A stretch of DNA of 10,627 bases from an uncultured Prevotella sp. (GTDB taxonomy: Bacteria > Bacteroidota > Bacteroidia > Bacteroidales > Bacteroidaceae): NCBI GenBank assembly GCA_902477645.1, contig CABSIA010000106.1, positions 1 through 10,627 of the forward strand, written 5' to 3'. Positions within the stretch are counted from its first letter, which is position 1, and every line of letters starts with the position of its first letter. The notes under the pieces were generated by a model, which saw only the letters and a program-made list of their open reading frames with translations, was not told the DNA's origin and did no database searches. A program made the translations under genes and the position numbers. This document shows, piece by piece, positions 1 to 6,921 of the stretch.

Positions 1-147
1 CGTCGACCTCAACCTGGGCACATCAATGTAACTCTTTGCAAGAGTCAGCATATCTTTATACACCTCATCCTCTTTTTTGCCGTCTATAGCAGCCTTAAGC
101 AAAGCGCGGGCGTATCTCACCGATATTACTCCTATGTCCATAGGCAT
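1..147 (-). CDS. atpH: F1Fo ATP synthase delta subunit, N-terminal part (runs off the left edge)
   Basis: The delta subunit sits on top of F1 and joins it to the b-subunit stalk. Only the first 49 codons are in the window. They read MPMDIGVISVRYARAL and onward; the early 'RYARALLKAA' stretch is typical of the first helix of delta/OSCP proteins. The ATG at 147 overlaps the atpF stop (TAATG), which suggests translational coupling; a second ATG at 141 (M3) is an equally possible start. The position directly after atpF agrees with the usual F-type order b-delta-alpha-gamma, so atpA and atpG are expected to the left. I am sure of the family from the motif plus context, less sure of the exact start. 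Confidence 0.88.
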   Translation of the reverse strand, partial: MPMDIGVISVRYARALLKAAIDGKKEDEVYKDMLTLAKSYIDVPRLRST

Positions 148-659
148 TATTTATTATCTTCTGTAACTTCATCCAATAGCCTGTCAATAGTTTCCATCTG
201 CCGGGATTCAGTAGAAAGCTCTTTGCGGAGAATCTTCTCTGCCACCCTCACAGAAAGGTCGGCCATCTGCGAGCGTATCTCGCTGATTGCGGCCTGCTTC
301 TGGCTCTCAATCTCAGCCTTTGCCTCAGCTATCAGGCGGTTACCTTCCTCACGTGCCTTGTCTTGTGCCTGCGCAACAATGGCATCACGTGTGTCGGCAG
401 CCTCCTTCAATATCTGAGCCTGCTTCTGACGAGCCTCCTGAAGCATGGATTCACCTTCTGCCTTAATGTTTGCAAGTCTCTCTGACGCCTCTTTTGCCTT
501 TGCAAGACTCTCATCGATGAATTGCTTACGTTCCTCTACCATGTTTATGATAGCAGGAAAACCATATTTAGCAACCACGAGGAAAACCACAAGGAAAGCC
601 AAAAGCATCCAAAACAGCAAACCAAGGTCTGGTGTCAATATTGATGGCAAATTTTCCAT
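147..659 (-). CDS. atpF: F1Fo ATP synthase subunit b
   Basis: This 170-residue protein is the peripheral-stalk subunit that holds F1 still against the rotating c-ring. Residues about 11-31 form one hydrophobic membrane anchor (LGLLFWMLLAFLVVFLVVA). The rest, from about residue 40 to 160, is a long charged helix rich in Lys, Glu, Ala and Gln, as expected for the dimeric b coiled coil that reaches delta. The C-terminus ends in an acidic tail (EVTEDNK). Length and layout match bacterial b subunits (about 156-175 residues). It is separated from atpE by 75 nt and overlaps atpH by one base. No Shine-Dalgarno sequence precedes the ATG; the leader is A/T-rich. Confidence 0.96.
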   Translation of the reverse strand: MENLPSILTPDLGLLFWMLLAFLVVFLVVAKYGFPAIINMVEERKQFIDESLAKAKEASERLANIKAEGESMLQEARQKQAQILKEAADTRDAIVAQAQDKAREEGNRLIAEAKAEIESQKQAAISEIRSQMADLSVRVAEKILRKELSTESRQMETIDRLLDEVTEDNK

Positions 660-694
660 TGTTTAATGAATTTAGGCTGACATGCTGTGAAATC

Positions 695-704
695 GTCTAT
701 AGAC
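695..704. repeat. Perfect 10-bp palindrome in the atpE-atpF gap
   Basis: The 75-nt space between atpE and atpF contains the exact palindrome GTCTATAGAC. It is flanked by a 5-bp inverted pair (GGCTG at 675-679 and CAGCC at 716-720) and a direct repeat AAATCG on either side. No T-run follows on the minus strand, so this is not an intrinsic terminator. It could be a processing or stability element that lets atpE mRNA outnumber its neighbours, or it may be chance. Confidence 0.3.
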
Positions 705-734
705 TCCAAATCGGCCAGCCAATATGAGACTTTA

Positions 735-977
735 TTATTTGATAAGGAATGCACATGCAGCGATGGCGAAGAGAGCACACCCCTCAACGAAAGCTGAAGG
801 AAGAATCATGTTTGTCTGAATCTTACCGGTAGCCTCTGGCTGACGCGCAATAGCGTCCATAGCGCTGCCACCAATCTTACCAATACCCAAACCTGCACCA
901 ATTGTTGCAATACCTGCTCCGAGACCGCAGCCCAGCTGTGCCAGACCCTCAGCGGCTAAAAGTGTTGAAATAATCAT
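735..977 (-). CDS. atpE: F1Fo ATP synthase subunit c (proteolipid)
   Basis: This 80-residue hairpin of two membrane helices forms the rotor ring. Helix 1 carries the glycine-rich packing motif (GAGLGIG, residues 27-33), the polar loop carries the conserved ARQPE (44-48), and helix 2 carries the ion-binding carboxylate Glu65 in FVEGCALF. Aligned by the RQPE loop to Na+-binding c subunits such as that of Ilyobacter tartaricus, the Gln32 ligand is Ile here and the Ser after the Glu is Gly. From that I infer H+ rather than Na+ coupling. It lies between atpB (63-nt gap) and atpF (75-nt gap). The N-terminus is short and needs no signal peptide. Confidence 0.97.
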   Translation of the reverse strand: MIISTLLAAEGLAQLGCGLGAGIATIGAGLGIGKIGGSAMDAIARQPEATGKIQTNMILPSAFVEGCALFAIAACAFLIK

Positions 978-1040
978 AATCGTATAAGTTTAATTTTTTA
1001 ATTATTAAATGTTCTGTTTTAATTCTAAGTTTATATGTTT

Positions 1041-2090
1041 TTATTGATGCTCCTCTTTATGCGCCAATCCTATGAACACCGCACTCAACATTGTGAAGAC
1101 ATAAGCCTGCACAAATGCGACAAGCAACTCAAGGCAGTTCATAAACAAAAGCATTATAGCACTAAAAATGTTCAGTCCGAGACCGAAGCCGACACCCATT
1201 GACCATCCCAAGAAAATAACACATGTGAAAGAGAGTATTACGGCATGACCAGCCATCATGTTCGCAAAGAGACGAATCATCAATGCAAACGGCTTGGTAA
1301 ATACGCCGAACAGCTCTATCACCGGCATTATAGGCACAGGATAAGCCTTCAGGAACAGAGGCACCTCGGGCCAGAATATCTCTTTCCAATATTCCTTGTT
1401 GCCGAAAAGGTTGATGGCAAGCATCGTACATACGGCAAGGAACAACGTGATATTGATATTGCCCGTAACATTGGCTCCACCTGGGAAGATTGGCAACAGA
1501 CCAACCATATTAGTGATAAGAATAAAGAAAAATACTGTCAGCAGATAAGGAGCATATTGTTTGTAGTGCCTCTCACCGACAGACGGGCGTATAAGGTCGT
1601 CGTGTATTGTCATGACAAGCATCTCGACAGCACCGACAAAACCTCTTGGAGCCTCGCTCTTCTCATTGCGTTTCTTATACCAGCGAGCGCAAGAAAGGAA
1701 AATAGAAATCATGATAATGACAACTATCCATATCTGCGCTACAGTCTTTGTAATACTGAGATCTAAAGGTCTGACGACTGTACCATCCGACATTTTCTCG
1801 TATATCTTGCCATGATGCTCTCCGTCAAAAAAGAAAGACTCTGGCAGACTGTGAGCTGTACAGAAAGTCCATTCACCGGTCTGGCAACTCCTTACTATAA
1901 TAGGGAGTGGAATGCTCAGATGCTTGCCCTCGTATGTGGCGATATGCCACTCGTAGGAGTCGGCAAGGTGCTCAAGCACTATTTCCGGTATGTTTAGCTC
2001 TCCATCGCCATGACCCTCAGAGGCAGCAACCGATTTGACAGGCATGACAGCCAACAGCATCAAGAGAATTATTGTTCCTATATGTTTCAT
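1041..2090 (-). CDS. atpB: F1Fo ATP synthase subunit a, with N-terminal extension
   Basis: Subunit a forms the two proton half-channels beside the c-ring. The essential arginine is Arg273 in MIRLFANMMAGH, and Gln328 matches E. coli Gln252. At the E. coli Glu219 and His245 positions this protein has His282 and Glu321, a swapped pair. At 349 residues it is much longer than the E. coli protein (271). The surplus lies at the N-terminus: a signal-peptide-like segment (residues 4-23, ending SVAAS) and about 90 hydrophilic residues, with Cys69 and Cys77, before the first core membrane helix near residue 118. Later helices fall near 181-201, 212-230, 255-295 and 303-343. It is 17 nt downstream of the AtpI-like gene. 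Processing of the N-terminus and a disulfide are inferences. Confidence 0.96.
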   Translation of the reverse strand: MKHIGTIILLMLLAVMPVKSVAASEGHGDGELNIPEIVLEHLADSYEWHIATYEGKHLSIPLPIIVRSCQTGEWTFCTAHSLPESFFFDGEHHGKIYEKMSDGTVVRPLDLSITKTVAQIWIVVIIMISIFLSCARWYKKRNEKSEAPRGFVGAVEMLVMTIHDDLIRPSVGERHYKQYAPYLLTVFFFILITNMVGLLPIFPGGANVTGNINITLFLAVCTMLAINLFGNKEYWKEIFWPEVPLFLKAYPVPIMPVIELFGVFTKPFALMIRLFANMMAGHAVILSFTCVIFLGWSMGVGFGLGLNIFSAIMLLFMNCLELLVAFVQAYVFTMLSAVFIGLAHKEEHQ

Positions 2091-2107
2091 CTTGCACTAA
2101 TAGAAAG

Positions 2108-2515
2108 TTACTTTTTGAGTTTGTCGCCATTAGTAAGGCGGGAAAAGAAAATTGAGTGATGCGACAGCATAAACAGATAGAAAAACAGTATTACTATAAT
2201 ATATGGCACCACGGCATCCCGTCCGACAGCTATATAGCATCCGAACATTGTAGCCAAGGCAAGCAACATTCTGGCACCCGACACAGCTGTATAGAAGGTT
2301 GTCAGATTATCTGGTGAGTTCTTTGCAACCTTACGCCATATAAGCGCATCTGCCGACTCCACGATACTTGAGAACCCTACTCCTACAGCAACAGGATACA
2401 TAAGCCCTGTAAACAACTGCAACTTCTCACAGATGAAAGCGGCAAAAGTCAACAGGATTATGAAGAACATACTCCACAATATATATTTAACACACAGTTT
2501 ATCTATATCTGCCAT
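2108..2515 (-). CDS. Small four-helix membrane protein of the ATP synthase operon, AtpI-like
   Basis: This 135-residue protein shows four predicted membrane segments: about 10-29, 36-53, 80-98 and 103-122. A short charged stretch (RKVAKNSPDN) lies between the second and third, and the C-terminus is basic (GDKLKK). Size, topology and position just before atpB match AtpI, an accessory protein linked to c-ring assembly or Mg2+ handling, but I see no diagnostic motif, so the name is by context. I chose the ATG at 2515, two bases after the atpC stop (TAACTATG). A reading frame opening at 2533 would overlap atpC and add MRRIIT, which is less likely. There is no Shine-Dalgarno sequence, so translation is probably coupled to atpC. 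Confidence 0.8.
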   Translation of the reverse strand: MADIDKLCVKYILWSMFFIILLTFAAFICEKLQLFTGLMYPVAVGVGFSSIVESADALIWRKVAKNSPDNLTTFYTAVSGARMLLALATMFGCYIAVGRDAVVPYIIVILFFYLFMLSHHSIFFSRLTNGDKLKK

Positions 2516-2517
2516 AG

Positions 2518-2760
2518 TTATAATTCTACGCAAAGATTTACGCCATTGTTCTGCACTTCGGCAAATCCACCCGATATATTCAGCTCCTTACGCCCGTCAG
2601 CGCAATCATAGACAACACGTCCGGAATTAAGAGACGATATAATCGGCGCATGGTTGGGCAAAACCTGAAACTCGCCCGACGAGCCCGGTACAGTTACGCA
2701 GTCAACATCTCCTACAAAGACTATCTTCTCTGGAGAAACAATCCTCAATTTTAAACTCAT
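2518..2760 (-). CDS. atpC: F1Fo ATP synthase epsilon subunit, N-terminal domain only
   Basis: Epsilon attaches to gamma and the c-ring in the central stalk. This 80-residue protein covers the beta-sandwich domain: an opening LRIVSPEKIVF, the conserved VPGSSGEFQVLPNHAPIIS (about residues 24-42) and a closing ISGGFAEV (63-70). The family is usually 130-140 residues, with a C-terminal two-helix hairpin that inhibits ATP hydrolysis; that hairpin is absent here, since the frame stops just after the sandwich. There is no sign of a frameshift: the next gene starts two bases later. Short epsilons occur in Bacteroidota and Chlorobi, so this is probably native. It follows atpD by 25 nt. Confidence 0.95.
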   Translation of the reverse strand: MSLKLRIVSPEKIVFVGDVDCVTVPGSSGEFQVLPNHAPIISSLNSGRVVYDCADGRKELNISGGFAEVQNNGVNLCVEL

Positions 2761-2785
2761 TTCTGTAAATCATTAAGTGGTTTTA

Positions 2786-4309
2786 CTACTTGGCAGCCTC
2801 AATAAGCCTCTTGCCCTTGGCAATAGCATCCTCGATAGTTCCCACATTGAGGAATGCCTGCTCCGGAAGGTCATCGACCTCGCCGTCAAGTATCATGTTG
2901 AAACCTTTTATAGTGTCTTCTATTGACACCATCACCCCTGGAACACCCGTGAACTGCTCTGCGACGGCAAATGGCTGAGAGAGGAAACGCTGAACACGGC
3001 GCGCGCGGTTAACAGTCAGCTTGTCCTCGTCAGAAAGCTCATCCATACCAAGAATAGCAATGATATCCTGTAGCTCCTTGTAACGCTGAAGTATCTGCTT
3101 TACACGCTGAGCACAATCATAATGAGCCTTACCAACGATAAGCGGGTCAAGAATACGGGAAGTAGAACCCAGCGGGTCTACAGCCGGATAAATACCCAAC
3201 TCCGTAATCTTACGGCTTAACTCTGTAGTCGCATCAAGGTGAGTAAACGTAGTTGCAGGAGCAGGGTCGGTCAAGTCGTCAGCAGGCACGTAAACAGCCT
3301 GTACAGACGTGATAGAACCTTTCTTTGTAGATGTAATACGTTCCTGCATCACACCCATCTCGCTTGCCAACGTAGGCTGATAACCTACAGCGGAAGGCAT
3401 ACGGCCAAGAAGAGCCGAAACCTCGGAGCCAGCCTGAGTGAAACGGAAGATGTTGTCGATAAAGAACATGATATCGGCAGCCTCGCCGTCTTTACCACCA
3501 TGGTCACGGAATTCCTCTGCTACGGTAAGTCCAGACAACGCCACAGAAGCACGTGCGCCAGGAGGCTCATTCATCTGTCCATAGACAAGTGTGGCCTGTG
3601 ACTTCTGAAGTTCCTCTGGGTCAACAAGGGAAAGATCCCATTTTCCCTCCTCCATTGCCTTTCTGAACTTGTCACCATATCTGATTACACCAGACTCTAT
3701 CATATCACGGATAAGGTCGTTGCCCTCACGTGTACGCTCACCGACCCCCGCAAAAACAGAATATCCGTTGTGGCCTTTAGCGATGTTGTTGATAAGCTCC
3801 ATGATAAGCACGGTCTTGCCTACACCGGCACCACCAAACAAACCAATCTTACCACCCTTCATATAAGGCTCGAGCAAGTCGATGACCTTAATACCGGTAG
3901 CAAGCATCTCTTTGTGTGTCGAAAGGTCTTCGAACTTAGGCGGTTCCCTATGAATAGGATAAGCACCTTTCATGTCAAGAGATTTCATACCGTCAATAGG
4001 CTGTCCGATAACATTCATCATTCGGCCCTTGATTTGATCGCCAGCAGGCATAACGATAGGCGAGCCTGTCTGCTTTACCTCCAATCCTCGCTGAAGCCCA
4101 TCGGTGTTGTCCATAGCCACACAACGGACAGTGTCCTCTCCGATGTGCTGCTGAACCTCAACAACCAACTCACGCCCATCGGGACGCTCAACCTTCAAGG
4201 CATCATGGATTTTTGGCAACACCTTCTCAGCATCCAGACCTTTTGTATCGAAATAGACATCAATAACTGGTCCGATAATCTGTGAAATGTGTCCACTAAT
4301 TTGTGCCAT
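2786..4309 (-). CDS. atpD: F1Fo ATP synthase beta subunit (catalytic)
   Basis: Beta carries the catalytic sites of F1. Residues 1-80 form the N-terminal beta-barrel. The P-loop is GGAGVGKT (159-166), the catalytic glutamate is Glu191 in GERTREGND, the Walker B region is IMFFIDN (280-286), and the torque-generating DELSDED loop is 423-429. At 507 residues it exceeds the E. coli protein (460). Most of the surplus is an insertion near residues 209-236, between the GERTREGND helix and VYGQMNEPPGAR, plus a few residues around 270-277 (HGGKDGEA). It is the first gene of the ATP synthase operon here, whereas E. coli has atpD and atpC last. No Shine-Dalgarno sequence precedes the ATG; the leader is extremely A/T-rich. 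Confidence 0.98.
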   Translation of the reverse strand: MAQISGHISQIIGPVIDVYFDTKGLDAEKVLPKIHDALKVERPDGRELVVEVQQHIGEDTVRCVAMDNTDGLQRGLEVKQTGSPIVMPAGDQIKGRMMNVIGQPIDGMKSLDMKGAYPIHREPPKFEDLSTHKEMLATGIKVIDLLEPYMKGGKIGLFGGAGVGKTVLIMELINNIAKGHNGYSVFAGVGERTREGNDLIRDMIESGVIRYGDKFRKAMEEGKWDLSLVDPEELQKSQATLVYGQMNEPPGARASVALSGLTVAEEFRDHGGKDGEAADIMFFIDNIFRFTQAGSEVSALLGRMPSAVGYQPTLASEMGVMQERITSTKKGSITSVQAVYVPADDLTDPAPATTFTHLDATTELSRKITELGIYPAVDPLGSTSRILDPLIVGKAHYDCAQRVKQILQRYKELQDIIAILGMDELSDEDKLTVNRARRVQRFLSQPFAVAEQFTGVPGVMVSIEDTIKGFNMILDGEVDDLPEQAFLNVGTIEDAIAKGKRLIEAAK

Positions 4310-4369
4310 AAATTAATATTATTATAAGTTTATAATTATCGAAAATAATGTATAAAGTTTTAATTATAC

Positions 4370-4400
4370 CAAAATATCATAACAAGCTGATAATATGCAA
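4370..4400 (-). promoter_or_regulatory. Weak candidate promoter for the ATP synthase operon
   Basis: In the A/T-rich 96-bp gap between pfkA and atpD, the minus strand reads ATTG, about 21 bp, then TATTTTG. This is one base short of the Bacteroidota -7 box TAnnTTTG, with a TTG near -33. A TATAAT also occurs just downstream. No better match is present, and no terminator-like hairpin closes pfkA here, so read-through from pfkA is also possible. Confidence 0.3.
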
Positions 4401-4405
4401 TTTAA

Positions 4406-5383
4406 TTATATGCTTAATTCATCAAGCACCTTAATCAGCTTACGGTCGAAAGGCTTGTCTTGGCGTATTGCCTCGCTGAGTGGGACATATACGACCTCAT
4501 TGTTTCTCACACCGACCATAATGTTGCGCTGTCCTTGCAAAATAGCCTCTATAGCACCCACACCGGTACGGCTGGCAAGTATTCTGTCGCGCGCTGTTGG
4601 ACGGCCGCCACGCTGCAGGTGTCCAAGAATTGAAACCCGTACATCATATTCCGGGAACTCGTTTGTTACACGGTCTGCATAATAAAGAGCGCCACATTTT
4701 GGACTCTCAGACACAATAACGATACAACTTTTCTTCGACTTACGAATACCACGCTGCATGAACTGGGACAACTGGTCGACATCAGTGCTGTCTTCCGGTA
4801 TAATGGCAGCCTCCGCACCACTGGCAATGGCTGAGTTCTGTGCCAAGAAACCTGCATCTCGCCCCATAACCTCAATAAAGAAAATCCGCTCGTGGCTCTG
4901 GGCTGTATCACGAATACGGTCTACACAGTCAACAATGGTATTCATTGTAGTGTCGTAGCCAATTGTATTGTCTGTGCCATAAAGGTCGTTGTCGATAGTT
5001 CCTGGCAAACCGATGCAGCATACATCAAAGTCTTTCGCAAACTGCATAGCTCCAGTCAGTGAGCCGTTACCACCAATGACGATGAGAGCGTCAATTCCGT
5101 GCTTAACCATGTTGTCGTATGCTTTCTGACGACCTTCTGGAGTCATAAATTCCTTTGAGCGGGCAGTCTTCAGCATAGTACCGCCCTGATTTATTATACC
5201 ACTGACATTCTCGGTTGTAAAATCTTTGATTTCTCCATTAATCAATCCATCATAGCCGCGGTATATACCCTTGATATTGAAACCGTTATAAATACCAGCA
5301 CGTGTGACGGCACGTATGGCGGCATTCATTCCCGGGGCATCACCTCCTGATGTCAATATGCCTATTGTTTTTATTTTAGTCAT
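4406..5383 (-). CDS. pfkA: 6-phosphofructokinase, ATP-type
   Basis: The enzyme phosphorylates fructose 6-phosphate to fructose 1,6-bisphosphate, the committed step of glycolysis. It has 325 residues, the normal bacterial length. Visible motifs are the nucleotide loop TSGGDAPGMN (11-20), GGTMLKTAR (67-75), the catalytic PGTIDND (127-133; Asp131 is the base by homology with E. coli Asp127), the substrate motif MGRDAG (173-178) and LGHLQRGG (253-260). At the site normally GGDGS the sequence is GGNGS (104-108). The Gly after the changed residue keeps it on the ATP rather than the pyrophosphate side, but Asn106 replaces the Asp that helps place Mg-ATP. It starts 18 nt after nhaD and probably shares its transcript, with a possible extra promoter inside the nhaD end. 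Confidence 0.95.
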   Translation of the reverse strand: MTKIKTIGILTSGGDAPGMNAAIRAVTRAGIYNGFNIKGIYRGYDGLINGEIKDFTTENVSGIINQGGTMLKTARSKEFMTPEGRQKAYDNMVKHGIDALIVIGGNGSLTGAMQFAKDFDVCCIGLPGTIDNDLYGTDNTIGYDTTMNTIVDCVDRIRDTAQSHERIFFIEVMGRDAGFLAQNSAIASGAEAAIIPEDSTDVDQLSQFMQRGIRKSKKSCIVIVSESPKCGALYYADRVTNEFPEYDVRVSILGHLQRGGRPTARDRILASRTGVGAIEAILQGQRNIMVGVRNNEVVYVPLSEAIRQDKPFDRKLIKVLDELSI

Positions 5384-5401
5384 AGATTTATATTGTTTAG
5401 T

Positions 5402-6793
5402 TTAAATTACATACAAAATTATCATACCAACGATGCCTCCTGCCAAAGCCTTGAGACCAACATTGCGCAGATACCATCCGAACTGCATTCTCTCGGCTTT
5501 TATAAGCGCAAGACCGCTCAAAGAGCCTATAGCAAGTATGTTTCCGCCAACAGCGGAAGTGTAGGCAATAATCTTCCAGAATATGCCATTCTGTATAAAA
5601 TTTGACTCATATACAGATTTGCCCACACTGACAATCTCTGCGGGATACATGTCATAGAGCGAGAACCAGCTGTAGGCATTGGCAAAGCTGTCGATAACAC
5701 TACTGAGCAGCCCCGAGAACAAGCCAAGAATCCACACATTGTGGATATTTGTATCGACAAAGCTCCTAAATGTCGCAAAGGCACCTGTTTCTGACACCAC
5801 TCCAACTGCAAGCATGATGCCCATTACAAAAAGCATCATCTGAATGATGCCATATTGCAACACTCGTGGTATCTGCTTTTGTATCATGGCATCGTCGTTC
5901 ATCAGTTTTCGGTTGAAAATCTCATTTACAATCCATAATACAGACAACACGCAGCAAGCGCCAAGGAACGGGCTTAACTTTGTGATATTGTGGAATGTTG
6001 GAATAAACCACAAACCGCCAATGCCTACAAAAAGCATCATAAGACGCTGCCAAACATTTAGCCTTGTGTCGTCACCGCGATAAGGCATTGCAACCCATTC
6101 TGTCTCTACCCTCTCAGGCAACATACGCCCCAAAAGAAAAATCGGAATAAAGCATGCTGCCAAGCATGGCAGAAGAAGACTAAGGGAGAAATTTGTGGCT
6201 GTAACAGTACCTGTATTCCAGAGCACCAGCCCTACAGGGTCGCCAATAACAGTCAATGCGCCTCCCATATTTGCGGCAATCACTATTGCAGAGCCATAAA
6301 TTAAGCGGAAACGCCGGGTTGGAATAATCTTACGCATTATAGTAAGCATCATAACCGTCGTTGTAAAGTTGTCGAGATTTGCGGAAAGAAAGAACGTTAC
6401 GGTTGTAATTGTCCAAAGAAACTTCCACGACGACCTCGTCTTAAGCAGTTGTGATACAAAATCGAAACATCCGTTATTATTCAATATCTCAACTATGGTC
6501 ATTGTGGCAAGCAAAAAGAGCACTACGCCACAACCATAACCGGCATATTTCAAGAAAATCTTATCTGCAATGAAGAGCTTGACATTGGCACTCGTAGACT
6601 CCGCACCGGCAAGGTAGGCTGTATAATCGGCTGCGTGAAGCCCCATCACGAAATCTGTCCCGTAGCAGATGTACAACACCCAGCCTATAGTACCGGCAAA
6701 CATAGCCACGGCGGCTTTGTTCACCTTAGTTACGGTCTCCGTTGCAAGGAGAATATAACTAACCAAGAGTATTGAGACGATTACGATTGCCAT
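5402..6793 (-). CDS. nhaD: Na+/H+ antiporter, NhaD family
   Basis: A membrane antiporter of the ArsB/NhaD group that exports Na+ in exchange for H+. The 463-residue protein is almost wholly hydrophobic with about 12-13 segments. Conserved polar patches lie within helices: SANLDNFTTT (137-146), NMGGALTVIGDPVG (175-188), SSVIDSFAN (364-372) and SAVGGNILAIG (413-423). The first and second fit the NhaD pattern of an Asn-Asp pair followed by a GG...GDP motif. I chose the ATG at 6793; the frame is open upstream to a TTG at 6814 that would add MRRNNKK, and neither start has a Shine-Dalgarno sequence. pfkA follows after 18 nt. It has its own promoter at 6874-6904. The family is clear; ion specificity is inferred. 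Confidence 0.9.
   Translation of the reverse strand: MAIVIVSILLVSYILLATETVTKVNKAAVAMFAGTIGWVLYICYGTDFVMGLHAADYTAYLAGAESTSANVKLFIADKIFLKYAGYGCGVVLFLLATMTIVEILNNNGCFDFVSQLLKTRSSWKFLWTITTVTFFLSANLDNFTTTVMMLTIMRKIIPTRRFRLIYGSAIVIAANMGGALTVIGDPVGLVLWNTGTVTATNFSLSLLLPCLAACFIPIFLLGRMLPERVETEWVAMPYRGDDTRLNVWQRLMMLFVGIGGLWFIPTFHNITKLSPFLGACCVLSVLWIVNEIFNRKLMNDDAMIQKQIPRVLQYGIIQMMLFVMGIMLAVGVVSETGAFATFRSFVDTNIHNVWILGLFSGLLSSVIDSFANAYSWFSLYDMYPAEIVSVGKSVYESNFIQNGIFWKIIAYTSAVGGNILAIGSLSGLALIKAERMQFGWYLRNVGLKALAGGIVGMIILYVI
5414..5447 (-). promoter_or_regulatory. Possible internal promoter for pfkA
   Basis: Inside the last codons of nhaD the minus strand reads TTTG, 22 bp, TAATTTTG, which fits the Bacteroidota -33/-7 pattern with a slightly long spacer. 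Initiation would fall near 5407, leaving a leader of about 25 nt before the pfkA ATG. Because these bases also encode the end of NhaD (ILYVI), a chance match cannot be excluded. Confidence 0.4.
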
Positions 6794-6873
6794 TTTTTTG
6801 TTATTACGACGCAAAGACTATGCAAGCGAGAGCAGGGGGTATTTTCTATCTGCCGAGCGCTGCATATCTTCTG

Positions 6874-6904
6874 CAAAGATAACAAATTATCCGCAACTGA
6901 CAAA
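6874..6904 (-). promoter_or_regulatory. Bacteroidota-type promoter of nhaD
   Basis: On the minus strand TTTG (6901-6904) is followed by exactly 19 bp and then TATCTTTG (6874-6881), a full match to the phylum's primary-sigma consensus TTTG-N19-TAnnTTTG. The start of transcription should be near 6869, giving a leader of about 75 nt. It lies in the gap behind the glycosyltransferase, so nhaD-pfkA can be expressed independently of the polysaccharide genes. Confidence 0.85.
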
Positions 6905-6921
6905 CCGAATGAGAGCATTTT

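Noticed and set aside
735..977. Na+-coupled ATP synthase
   Set aside because: The c subunit has Ile32 and Gly66 where Na+-binding rings have Gln and Ser, so the side-chain Na+ ligands are missing.
1245..1766. 173-codon open frame on the plus strand
   Set aside because: It lies wholly opposite atpB, whose motifs are certain. The translation is rich in His, Arg and Gln with no recognisable domain, as expected of a shadow frame.
2516..2533. Upstream start for the AtpI-like gene
   Set aside because: It would overlap the end of atpC; the ATG at 2515 directly after the atpC stop is the simpler coupled start.
2518..2760. atpC truncated by frameshift
   Set aside because: No continuation of the C-terminal helices is seen in another frame; the next gene starts two bases later, and short epsilons are normal in this phylum.
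3770..4285. 171-codon open frame on the plus strand
   Set aside because: It is antisense to the conserved atpD P-loop and N-terminal region and has no recognisable motif or start signal.
6794..6814. TTG start adding seven residues to NhaD
   Set aside because: It adds a polar MRRNNKK before the first membrane helix and uses a rare start codon, while an ATG at 6793 is available.
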